Source of the DNA: JAKPQD01 sp029572965
GTDB taxonomy: Bacteria; Bacteroidota; Bacteroidia; Bacteroidales; DTGW01
Assembly (NCBI GenBank): GCA_035374585.1
Contig: DAOSPF010000118.1
Coordinates: forward strand, 1-6,565
DNA length: 6,565 nt
Direction of reading: 5' to 3'
The position numbers and the translations under genes are program-made. The notes beneath the pieces were generated by a model that ran no database searches, was not told where the DNA came from, and worked only from the letters and a program-made list of their open reading frames with translations. Below are positions 1 through 6,565 of this stretch, in pieces. Numbering within the stretch: position 1 is the stretch's first letter; each line of letters starts with the position of its first letter.

Positions 1-98
1 CCTATAAAAAGGGTTGACGGTATTTTCTACCGTTCTTTCAAAACCACGAAAACCTTCAAAATCAGTGTTTGTCCGTACTCAGAGTAGTGCTATAAGGC
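1..98. other. Unassigned tail beyond the broken TolC-family gene
   Basis: This segment lies downstream of the premature TolC stop. Reading on from the TolC frame, all three minus-strand frames hit stops quickly, and none gives the leucine-rich helix expected of the rest of a TolC-family protein, so it is probably not part of that gene. On the plus strand one frame is open from base 1 to a TAG at 85-87 (28 codons, rich in Lys, Thr and Phe, ending in CPYSE). That could be the C-terminal tail of a convergent gene such as a transposase, but an open frame this short is easily due to chance. Two small inverted repeats are present: ACGGTA/TACCGT at 17-33 and TACTC-A-GAGTA at 76-86. I do not recognise a known insertion-sequence end here. 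Confidence 0.4.
6..33 (-). terminator. Weak stem-loop, possible terminator
   Basis: Positions 17-22 and 28-33 form a perfect 6-bp inverted repeat (ACGGTA/TACCGT) with a 5-base loop. Read on the minus strand, the stem is followed after six bases by a run of five T (positions 10-6). The stem is short, only half G+C, and the T-run is displaced from its base, so this is a poor intrinsic terminator. It could equally be a sub-terminal repeat of an inserted element, or chance. If it works as a terminator, it would end the efflux operon transcript after the truncated channel gene. Confidence 0.25.
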
Positions 99-755
99 TC
101 ATTTTGTGGCAATTGCACTTTCTTTGAAAACATTTAAGTCAATCTTTGCCTGCAAAAGACTACTTTTTGATGTCAAACCTGCATCAAAGCTTTTTTGTAA
201 AATCTTTACCTGTTCGTTGCCAAAGTTAATGGCTTCATTAACAGAGTTAAGTTGTTGTTTTTGGCTGACAACATTGTAATATGCCACCATCACGTTGTAA
301 ACCGTTTGCTGAATGGTGTCTTTATAATACGTATTGCCCAGATCTTCCAGTTTATTCAACTTAGATTTGGTAATAAACATCTTTCCCCCATCAAACAAAA
401 CCCAGCTAAGAGCCAGTCCTGCACTTTTAGATACTGCCTGGCTACTGGGCTTGACAATTTGTGTATTGTTAATCAATTCGGTATTTACATTGTTGTTGGT
501 CAGGTTAGCCGAAGCATTTGCCGAGATTGTAGGCAGCATGCCGGCAGCGCCCGGCGAGTTGTTTATCTTGGCAATATCAGCATTGTTGCGGGCCACCAAA
601 ATCCCGAAATTATTTTGCAATGCAATATTCACAGCTTCTTCAGGTGTCAATAAAGATTGGCTGCTTACAAAAGGAAAAGTACTGCATGAAATCAAAAACA
701 GAAACGCTGTTTTGAACTTTTTTACACGTAATATATTGACAAAAACTTTTTTCAT
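99..755 (-). CDS. TolC-family outer-membrane efflux protein, truncated to about half length
   Basis: This is the N-terminal half of a TolC/OprM-type channel (OEP family), which forms the outer-membrane exit duct of tripartite pumps. Residues 1-32 form a signal peptide: lysines, then a hydrophobic core ending near VSSQ. The family opening TPEEAVNIALQNN follows at 37-49. A barrel strand with the LFDGGK motif lies at 120-125, then a long helix (about 127-188). The helix-helix turn FDAGLTS at 190-196 matches the periplasmic aperture tip, and LLQAKIDLN starts the next helix. The protein ends at residue 218, about 20 residues into that helix. Family members normally have roughly 430 or more residues with a second OEP repeat, which is absent here. 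The ATG at 755 lies 6 bp after the pump stop codon. The family call is firm. The product would lack half the barrel and tunnel, so it is probably non-functional unless the window hides a rearrangement or assembly error. Confidence 0.9.
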   Translation of the reverse strand: MKKVFVNILRVKKFKTAFLFLISCSTFPFVSSQSLLTPEEAVNIALQNNFGILVARNNADIAKINNSPGAAGMLPTISANASANLTNNNVNTELINNTQIVKPSSQAVSKSAGLALSWVLFDGGKMFITKSKLNKLEDLGNTYYKDTIQQTVYNVMVAYYNVVSQKQQLNSVNEAINFGNEQVKILQKSFDAGLTSKSSLLQAKIDLNVFKESAIATK

Positions 756-761
756 ACCTAT

Positions 762-3700
762 TTACAATAATGAATGAGATGGAGGAACCACAGCATCATC
801 GCTTTGTTTATGGCCTTTGCCCGATATGAGCACATACATGGAAGGAATGACAAACAATGTAAGGATAAGGGCAAACAGCAACCCTCCAACAATGACTATA
901 CCCATCGAAATACGGCTTGTAGCCCCGGCCCCCAAAGCTAAAGCTATTGGCAAAGCTCCAAAGATAGTGGCAAGCGAAGTCATCAAAATTGGGCGCAAAC
1001 GGGCAATGGCAGCTTCAAATGCAGCTTCCGCCTTGCTTAGTCCGGTTTTGCGCTTTTGATTGGCAAATTCGACAATCAAAATCCCGTTTTTGGTCACAAT
1101 ACCTATCAGCATGATCATGCCTATTTCTGAAAATATATTCAACGTTTGGCCAAACAGCCACAGACTGACTATAGCGCCGGCAATAGCAAGTGGAACGGTA
1201 AGCATGATAATAAACGGGTCGCGGAAGCTCTCAAACTGAGCTGCCAGAATAAGGTATATCAGCACCAGGGCAAGTATTAACGCAAATGAGATATTGGAAC
1301 TACTTTCGGCAAAATCTCTCGAAGAACCCAGCAGCGAGGTTTGAAAAGAATCGTCAAGCAGTTTTTTGCCAATATTGTTCATTTCATCAATTCCATCTCC
1401 CAAAGTATAACCCTCAGCAAGTGATGCCGAAATGGTTGCTGATTTATACCTGTTAAAATGGTACAATGTTGGCGGGTTGCTATTTTCCTGAATGTTCACC
1501 AGGTTGTCGAGTTGGATTAATGCTCCCGTATTGCTCCTGACGTACAACGAACTAATATCAGCAGTTTTGCTACGTCCCGAACGGTCCACTTGTCCAATAA
1601 CGAAATATTGCTTGCCATTTCTCAAAAAATAGTCATATCTTCTGCCGCTTAACGCATAATCCAGGGTACTTGATACATCTCTCACGTTAACTCCAAGGTT
1701 AGTGGCTTTTGCCCTGTCAATGGTGATATTTAGCTCTGGCTTGTTGAACTTAAGGTTGGCATCAACATTTGAAAAAACCGGGCTTTTTCGGGCTTCATCA
1801 AGAAATTTTGGCAACACTGTCTGTATCTTTTTAAAATCAAGGTTTTGCAATACAAATTGTACTGGAAGTTGCGAACCTGAAGCTAAAGAAGTAGATATTG
1901 TTGGCTCTTGGTTTGGAATGATGCGGGCTTCGGGAAACCTTTTGAAACTTTGGATGAGCCTGTCGTACACTTCTTGCTGAGAAGCCTTTCTGTCTTTAGG
2001 TTCCCAAAGGAACATGTTCATAAAACCAGTATTGGAGCCCGACCAGCTTCCTCCGGTACGGGTAAATACAAGTCTTGCTTCAGGGACAGAATCAAGAACA
2101 AATGCACTTAACTTATCTAATACCCCGCTGGTATAATCGAAACTTGCTCCTTCGGGAGTGGTAATATTTGCCCTGATGACACTATGGTCTTCTAACGGGG
2201 CCAGCTCCGATTTTAATGAAGCCCCTATTACTACAATTAATGCCAAACAAGCTACTAAAATCCATATAGGCCACAATTTGCGTTTCATGAAACTGCCCAG
2301 CCTTTTGCGATAGCCACTTTCGAGGCTGGTAAAAAATGGTTCAGTTGCCTTATAAAACGAAGAATGTTTCATTTTTTGGCTACTGAGAAAAACGTTTAAA
2401 ACAGGGGTCAAAGTCAATGATACTAAAGCTGAAATCATTACTGCTCCGGCCACAACAACTCCAAACTCGCGAAATAGCCTTCCGGTAAAGCCTTGCAAAA
2501 AGATAACCGGGACAAACACAACAGCCAAAGTTAGGGAAGTGGAGATGACGGCAAAAAATATCTCACGCGTGCCTTCAAAAGCAGCCTGCCATTTGTCCAT
2601 CCCTTTCTCAATTTTTTTAAATATATTTTCGGTTACAACAATACCATCGTCAACAACAAGGCCGGTAGCAAGCACTACGGCGAGCAAAGTAAGTACGTTT
2701 ACCGTAAACCCTGCGATATACATAATAAAAAATGTACCCATCAACGATACCGGGATGTCGATAAGAGGACGCAAAGCTATTTTCCATTCCCTGAAAAAGA
2801 TGAAAACGATAAGCACAACCAAAAACAGGGCTATGGCCAAAGTTTCCAACACATCTTTGACTGCCTGGCGCACAAAGACTGTGCGGTCGTAACCTATGTA
2901 AACATCAAGCCCTTCGGGCAGGTTCTTTTTTATATCCTCAAACCGTTTGTAAAATTCATCAGCAATCTCAATATGGTTAGCCCCGGGCAAAGGTATCAAT
3001 GCCAGCGACATGCCATCTGAGCCATTAAGTTTTACGCTCACTTCTTCATTCTCAGGGCCCAACACTGCTTCCCCAATATCGCTAAAACGCACTATCTGAT
3101 CATTGGTTTGCCGTATAATCAGGTTGTTGAAATCTTCTTCAGTAATCAAACGCCCATAAACCTTAACAATAACTTCGGTAGCCTTGCCAATAATCTTTCC
3201 TCCAGGCAGTTCCACATTTTCTTTTAACAGGGCATTATGAACGTCTTGTGCTGTAACATTGTAAGCAGCCATTTTATTGGGGTCAATCCACAAACGCATA
3301 GCAGTTCGCTTTTGACCAAATAAACCTACAGAGCTGACCCCGGGGATGGTTTGTAACTTCTCCTGCAAAACATTTTCAGCATATTCGCCCAATTCAAGGG
3401 CATTCATCGTAGAGCTTTGTACCGACATAATAATGATGGGGTCAGAGTTGGCGTCCGCTTTTGAAACCACAGGCGGAGCATCAATATCCTGGGGCAGGCT
3501 GCGCATTGCCTGCGAAGTTTTGTCCCGGACATCATTTGCTGCTTTCTCAAGGTTGGCACCTACTTCAAACTTAACGCTAATGCTGCTCATGCCGGTAATT
3601 GACATGGATGAAATTGACTTTACGCCTTCGATACCATTGAGGGCCTTTTCAAGAGGTTCGGTTATCTGCGACTCAATAATTTCGGCATTAGCGCCGGTAT

Positions 3701-3851
3701 AACGTGTTTGAACCCCAATTACAGGAGGGTCAATAGCCGGATAAAGACGTACCCCAAGAAAGTTGTAGCCGACTAAACCAAAAAGAACAATGATTAAACT
3801 GAGCACTACCGATCCTACCGGACGTTTTAGTGCAATATCTGAAAAGGTCAT
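762..3851 (-). CDS. RND (HAE1/AcrB-type) efflux pump, inner-membrane permease
   Basis: This is a proton-driven RND transporter that would export substrates through an adaptor and a TolC-type duct. From the chosen ATG (3851-3849) it has 1029 residues, normal for AcrB-like pumps. There is one N-terminal membrane helix (about 8-27), a large periplasmic porter/docking domain, helices 2-6 (about 333-485), helix 7 (526-546), a second large periplasmic domain, and helices 8-12 (about 853-1006). Proton-relay residues are present: the Asp pair D401-D402 in GLVVDDGIVVTEN, K921 in GIVTKNGIL, and R953 in RLRPILMTSLA. A glycine-rich loop, RTGGSWSGSNTG, lies near 598-609. A TTG at 3869 would add six residues and overlap the adaptor. 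The ATG is preferred because it lies 1 bp after the adaptor stop and MTFSDIALKRPV matches the usual N-terminus of the family. No strong ribosome-binding site is seen, which suggests translational coupling. No disruption is seen. The substrate is unknown. Confidence 0.96.
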   Translation of the reverse strand: MTFSDIALKRPVGSVVLSLIIVLFGLVGYNFLGVRLYPAIDPPVIGVQTRYTGANAEIIESQITEPLEKALNGIEGVKSISSMSITGMSSISVKFEVGANLEKAANDVRDKTSQAMRSLPQDIDAPPVVSKADANSDPIIIMSVQSSTMNALELGEYAENVLQEKLQTIPGVSSVGLFGQKRTAMRLWIDPNKMAAYNVTAQDVHNALLKENVELPGGKIIGKATEVIVKVYGRLITEEDFNNLIIRQTNDQIVRFSDIGEAVLGPENEEVSVKLNGSDGMSLALIPLPGANHIEIADEFYKRFEDIKKNLPEGLDVYIGYDRTVFVRQAVKDVLETLAIALFLVVLIVFIFFREWKIALRPLIDIPVSLMGTFFIMYIAGFTVNVLTLLAVVLATGLVVDDGIVVTENIFKKIEKGMDKWQAAFEGTREIFFAVISTSLTLAVVFVPVIFLQGFTGRLFREFGVVVAGAVMISALVSLTLTPVLNVFLSSQKMKHSSFYKATEPFFTSLESGYRKRLGSFMKRKLWPIWILVACLALIVVIGASLKSELAPLEDHSVIRANITTPEGASFDYTSGVLDKLSAFVLDSVPEARLVFTRTGGSWSGSNTGFMNMFLWEPKDRKASQQEVYDRLIQSFKRFPEARIIPNQEPTISTSLASGSQLPVQFVLQNLDFKKIQTVLPKFLDEARKSPVFSNVDANLKFNKPELNITIDRAKATNLGVNVRDVSSTLDYALSGRRYDYFLRNGKQYFVIGQVDRSGRSKTADISSLYVRSNTGALIQLDNLVNIQENSNPPTLYHFNRYKSATISASLAEGYTLGDGIDEMNNIGKKLLDDSFQTSLLGSSRDFAESSSNISFALILALVLIYLILAAQFESFRDPFIIMLTVPLAIAGAIVSLWLFGQTLNIFSEIGMIMLIGIVTKNGILIVEFANQKRKTGLSKAEAAFEAAIARLRPILMTSLATIFGALPIALALGAGATSRISMGIVIVGGLLFALILTLFVIPSMYVLISGKGHKQSDDAVVPPSHSLL

Positions 3852-3852
3852 A

Positions 3853-4893
3853 TTAATTGACTTTAGCAAAATTTAGCACTGCACCGGGCTTTACAAACAG
3901 TATCCCTGAAGTTACCACAGTATCGCCGATGTTAATTCCTTCAACAACTTCTATCGCCCCTTCCTGCCTGATTCCGGTTTTTACCACCAAAAAAGCGGCC
4001 TTACCCTGACGTGAAACAATAATTTTTTTGTTTCGTTCCTGAGGGATTAAAGCTTGTGTAGGTACCATCAATGCTTTAGTATTGTTTCTAATTTGTATTT
4101 GAACATCGGCATACATGCCAGGAACAATATTTTTGTTTTTCGAAACTACTAACGCTTTAGCTTTAAGGTTACGGGTGTTTAAATCAACGCCTTCTTCAGT
4201 GGCAACTACTCTTGCTTCAAACTGTCCATCAATTCCCTGGATGTTGAACTTGACTTTTGAACCGCTTTTAATCATTGTGGCATATTTGCCGGGCAAACTA
4301 AACTCCAGCTTGAGTTGGTCAACCTGGCGTATGGTAGCAATTGCAGTGGAAGGGGTTACAATAGTCCCAACGCTTACATTGCGCAATCCTATGTAACCAT
4401 CAAAGGGGGCAACAATCATTGTCTTTCGTATTTGGGCTTGTACCACCTCAATGTCAGCTTTCACAGAATGCACGTGCAATACAGCCTCATCATACGATTG
4501 TTTGCTAATGCCGTTGACAGCCATAAGCTCTGCCTGCCTTTTTTCTGTCTGCTGGGCAATATCTAAAGTAGATTGTAATTTATGAAGTTGTGCTTGCAAA
4601 TCATCATTAAACAGCTGAACCAGCAATGTCCCTTTTTTTACGTAAGAACCTTCCTGAAAATTAATAGCTACAACACGTCCACTAATATCAGGCATTAAAA
4701 CGGTTTCCTCATAAGGTTTAACTGTTCCCGACACATTTACACTTTCTTCCAATATTGAAGGTTTTACTATATAACCTTCGATATAACTTACTTTATTTGA
4801 TTTTGCAGCCGATTTGCCCTCCTGGCCTTTATTTGAACATGAAGCTAAAACAAAACATGCCGCAACAATGGCAAAAGTTTTAAAATAAAGCAT
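3853..4893 (-). CDS. RND efflux periplasmic adaptor (membrane fusion protein), lipoprotein
   Basis: This is the AcrA/MexA-type adaptor that bridges the inner-membrane pump and the outer-membrane channel. The 346-residue product has a lipoprotein signal with lipobox L16-A-S-C19, so it is predicted to be lipid-anchored at Cys19. Domains in order: the first half of the lipoyl/barrel-sandwich domain (about 65-94, SGRVVAINFQEGSYVKKG); an alpha-helical hairpin (about 97-157); the second lipoyl half with VAPFDGYIG at 161-169; a beta-barrel (about 190-268); and a membrane-proximal domain (about 275-346). The hairpin tip carries R119, L123 and S130 with the spacing of the R-L-S motif of AcrA that contacts the TolC tip, so a TolC-type partner is expected. 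It is the first gene of the efflux operon, and its TAA stop is 1 bp before the pump ATG. The start ATG follows an A-rich leader without a clear Shine-Dalgarno sequence, as is common in Bacteroidota. Confidence 0.95.
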   Translation of the reverse strand: MLYFKTFAIVAACFVLASCSNKGQEGKSAAKSNKVSYIEGYIVKPSILEESVNVSGTVKPYEETVLMPDISGRVVAINFQEGSYVKKGTLLVQLFNDDLQAQLHKLQSTLDIAQQTEKRQAELMAVNGISKQSYDEAVLHVHSVKADIEVVQAQIRKTMIVAPFDGYIGLRNVSVGTIVTPSTAIATIRQVDQLKLEFSLPGKYATMIKSGSKVKFNIQGIDGQFEARVVATEEGVDLNTRNLKAKALVVSKNKNIVPGMYADVQIQIRNNTKALMVPTQALIPQERNKKIIVSRQGKAAFLVVKTGIRQEGAIEVVEGINIGDTVVTSGILFVKPGAVLNFAKVN

Positions 4894-4938
4894 GACAATC
4901 TTTTTTGAATCCTAAAATAGCTTTTTAATATAAACACG

Positions 4939-4973
4939 CAAAGGTAGTTTATACCAAGTTGATATATGTTAAA
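4939..4973 (-). promoter_or_regulatory. Candidate Bacteroidota-type promoter of the efflux operon
   Basis: In the 97-bp gap before the adaptor gene, the minus strand carries TACCTTTG (4946-4939), an exact match to the TAnnTTTG -7 element used by the Bacteroidota primary sigma factor. A weak -33-like TTTAACA lies about 20 bases upstream (4973-4967). Transcription would begin near 4932-4935, giving a leader of about 40 nt before the ATG at 4893. The position just downstream of a terminator supports it, but the -33 element is poor. No operator palindrome was seen. Confidence 0.42.
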
Positions 4974-4980
4974 GTAAATT

Positions 4981-5010
4981 AAAAAAGTCCCTATTTCATT
5001 AGAGAAATAG
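4981..5010 (-). terminator. Intrinsic terminator at the end of the DUF4249 gene
   Basis: On the minus strand a perfect 7-bp stem (CTATTTC/GAAATAG; arms 5010-5004 and 4997-4991) with a 6-base loop is followed by GGAC and six T (4986-4981). The 3' arm contains the TAG stop of the DUF4249 gene. The stem is AT-rich, so it may be leaky, but the hairpin, immediate T-run and position between two gene groups fit a Rho-independent terminator separating the receptor/DUF4249 unit from the efflux operon. Confidence 0.6.
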
Positions 5011-5809
5011 TAAATTCCTTTTGACTTTCGGCACACCAAATACCAAGCCCATGCTGAATATTGCAATAGTTGGGTACTCTTTCATACTCAGATATTTGGT
5101 TGGCGAGGTGATTTTGTGTCCAGGTAAGCAAATACAGGTAATATGCTTTACTTATTATACTTACCCTGACAATAATCTGTTGAGCGTAGGGGGCACTAAA
5201 GTATATCTCCATTTTTTTTCTTGTACCATTAAATTCTGAATCAGTAAAAACAATGCTAGTATCTATCATGCTTAGCATTCGTTCAAAATTCTTGATTGAA
5301 AACTCCACCTTGTAAAGCTTTCCGTTTTTTCTTTTTTCAAAAACACGGAATAAATAAATATTACCACTGACCGGGCTATCTTCTAACAACATATTTAAAA
5401 GGATAATGCCACTATCATTGCGTACTAATGCAGGAGAATTAATTTCTGGCAAAGATGGGACACTATCTAATGCCTGTAATGTGACATTGTCTGAGGTAAA
5501 CACTTTTGCAGAATACTGCATTAGTGGTTTAGGTTTATATAAAGACCTGTATTCCCCTCCGGGGTGATGTTTTAGTGTATCAATGGTAGTGTTGTTTTCA
5601 TACAAAATTACTGTTGCATCATTAACATCTGGGAAATAGGCACTGTCTGTCAATGAAACGCTCTTGCTTATGTAAACCCTCACTACACTGTCCGGATTGA
5701 GAATGCTATTCACAACATACTGACTTCCGGGTTCTTCAATAGGCAAGTCAATAACACTTTCGCATGAAACAAAAACAAGGGTTAATATAATCAGCCAGCT
5801 ATTTTTCAT
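4991..5809 (-). CDS. DUF4249 domain-containing lipoprotein
   Basis: This 272-residue protein matches the DUF4249 family of Bacteroidota, whose function is not established. The N-terminus is a short lipoprotein signal ending in FVSC, with Cys16 as the lipidation site (Phe at -3 is slightly unusual), followed by ESVIDLP. Further family-like features: YVVNSILNPDSVVRVYISKS (31-50), DATVILYEN (64-72), GGEYRS (84-89), SKAYYLYLLTWTQN (220-233) and the conserved C-terminal NIQHGLGIW (250-258). The pattern suggests a beta-rich, membrane-anchored exported protein. Its ATG overlaps the stop of the upstream TonB-dependent receptor gene (ATGA), and a GGAG four bases before the ATG could serve as ribosome-binding site. 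Overlap and co-occurrence suggest the two products work together at the outer membrane, perhaps as a receptor and its accessory lipoprotein; that role is inference. The gene ends in a terminator hairpin. It appears intact. Confidence 0.86.
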   Translation of the reverse strand: MKNSWLIILTLVFVSCESVIDLPIEEPGSQYVVNSILNPDSVVRVYISKSVSLTDSAYFPDVNDATVILYENNTTIDTLKHHPGGEYRSLYKPKPLMQYSAKVFTSDNVTLQALDSVPSLPEINSPALVRNDSGIILLNMLLEDSPVSGNIYLFRVFEKRKNGKLYKVEFSIKNFERMLSMIDTSIVFTDSEFNGTRKKMEIYFSAPYAQQIIVRVSIISKAYYLYLLTWTQNHLANQISEYERVPNYCNIQHGLGIWCAESQKEFTISLMK

Positions 5810-6565
5810 TGTTCTCCAAATTCTAAAACATACGATACCGATGGAATTATTCCCAAATATGATGTCTTGACAAATTTATTTTTTCTAATCTCTACAAAAT
5901 TAGTGTTCATGTTGTTGTAAACATTATAAACACCTATGTTCCATGTTCTTCTGTAATATTTCTTTTTCTTGGTAAAACTCACATTTAGGTCCAATCGGTG
6001 ATAAGCAGGCATTTTGTATGTATTAAGACCATCTACATAATACACAAAAGGCATATCATTAAAGGCCGACTGATATTTCTGTTTTGGAAATGTAGTCATT
6101 GCGCCGTTACCATAAGTCCAACCTACCGAAACTCTCGTTTTTTTTGACAAAACATAGTTGGCATTTGCATGAACCAGATGCTTGTGTATATTGGACATTG
6201 GTGAATGATATTGCTCAAATGCCGAATTATATTCTCTATCCGAAAAAGTCAAAGTGTAACTCAGCCAACCATTAAAGCGCCCGGTTCTTTTGTAAGCCAT
6301 AAGTTCCAATCCATAAGCCTGACCAGAGCATACCTGCCAGTTTTGCCGCCAATCCAATACCCCGAAATATTCATCTACAAATATCTTCTTTTCTATCAGC
6401 CCGGTAAAGTTTTTCCAAAACAGTTCTGAATTTATCTCCCATGTATTGCGGGCGTAGGTTGCACCAAAGCTTACCTGGTCAGATATTTGGGGTTTTACAT
6501 ATTGCGAAAGGGGTACCCAAATATCAACCGTAAGAAAACTGGGCGAACCTGTTGAACCCATGTGC
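5806..6565 (-). CDS. TonB-dependent receptor, C-terminal beta-barrel part (gene continues off the right edge)
   Basis: This is the 3' portion of an outer-membrane TonB-dependent receptor, which would import a ligand using TonB/ExbBD energy. About 252 codons are visible and the frame stays open to the window edge (a His codon precedes the first visible Met), so that Met is probably internal. The plug and N-terminal domains lie outside. Visible barrel features include DIWVP followed by VKPQISDQVSFGATY, alternating aromatic strands such as WEINSELFWKNFTGLIEKKIF, GWLSYTLTFSDREYN, TRVSVGWTYGNG, and near the end YHRLDLNVSF and NIGVYNVYNNMN. The last strand ends in SYVLEFGEQ. These motifs are typical of the Bacteroidota receptors found beside DUF4249 proteins. 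The stop overlaps the DUF4249 start by 4 bp, implying translational coupling. The ligand is not deducible. A SusC nutrient-porin assignment is less likely because no SusD-like partner follows. Confidence 0.9.
   Translation of the reverse strand, partial: HMGSTGSPSFLTVDIWVPLSQYVKPQISDQVSFGATYARNTWEINSELFWKNFTGLIEKKIFVDEYFGVLDWRQNWQVCSGQAYGLELMAYKRTGRFNGWLSYTLTFSDREYNSAFEQYHSPMSNIHKHLVHANANYVLSKKTRVSVGWTYGNGAMTTFPKQKYQSAFNDMPFVYYVDGLNTYKMPAYHRLDLNVSFTKKKKYYRRTWNIGVYNVYNNMNTNFVEIRKNKFVKTSYLGIIPSVSYVLEFGEQ

Noticed and set aside
14..40. TTGACG at 14-19 as an outward-facing -35 box on the plus strand
   Set aside because: No credible -10 hexamer lies at proper spacing, Bacteroidota promoters use a different consensus, and the downstream DNA on that strand has no gene.
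99..755. The channel fragment as a deliberate single-repeat (half-size) TolC
   Set aside because: The length is near half of TolC, but the end falls early in the fourth long helix and not between repeats, so it does not form a complete structural repeat.
252..777. Plus-strand open frames of 133 and 147 codons opposite the TolC-family gene
   Set aside because: They lie antisense to a clearly family-like coding sequence, resemble no known protein, and are explained as shadows of the real frame.
2539..2892. Plus-strand 117-codon frame opposite the pump gene, with others at 817-1059, 1702-1980 and 3346-3702
   Set aside because: All are antisense to a continuous, conserved RND permease and show no domain or start-site support of their own.
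4845..5066. 73-codon minus-strand frame spanning the gap between the DUF4249 and adaptor genes
   Set aside because: It overlaps the 3' end of the DUF4249 gene and the start of the adaptor in another frame, crosses the terminator hairpin and promoter candidate, and has low-complexity composition with no family resemblance.
1..6565. CRISPR array, tRNA/rRNA gene or riboswitch
   Set aside because: No regularly spaced direct repeats, tRNA-like fold or rRNA signature was seen. Nearly all bases are covered by the five coding regions.

Overview
All five recognisable genes lie on the minus strand, so the window reads biologically from right to left. The protein families point to Bacteroidota: a TonB-dependent receptor barrel followed by a DUF4249 lipoprotein, a TAnnTTTG-type promoter candidate, little use of Shine-Dalgarno sequences, and moderately AT-rich coding sequence. 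The genus cannot be told from what is visible.

Region 1 (about 4981-6565) is the end of a two-gene outer-membrane unit. The C-terminal part of a TonB-dependent receptor runs off the right edge. It overlaps a DUF4249-family lipoprotein gene by an ATGA junction, and the unit closes with a hairpin plus T-run terminator at the DUF4249 stop codon.

Region 2 (about 4973 down to 99) is a tripartite RND efflux operon in the order adaptor lipoprotein, HAE1-type inner-membrane pump, TolC-family outer-membrane channel. The genes are almost contiguous (1 bp and 6 bp apart) and a promoter candidate lies just upstream of the adaptor. The adaptor (periplasm) would link the proton-driven pump (inner membrane) to the channel (outer membrane). 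No local regulator gene is visible and the substrate cannot be inferred.

Region 3 (1-98) is the anomaly. The TolC-family gene stops after 218 codons, in the middle of the fourth long helix, roughly half the normal length. No frame of the following 98 bp restores the family sequence. The tail carries a 6-bp stem-loop and a short plus-strand open frame ending just before the break. It looks like a junction to unrelated DNA, such as an insertion, deletion or assembly join, but the window ends before it can be identified.

I found no RNA gene, CRISPR array, complete mobile element or clearly new system. The most noteworthy points are the broken channel gene in an otherwise intact efflux operon, and the uncharacterised receptor/DUF4249 pair.
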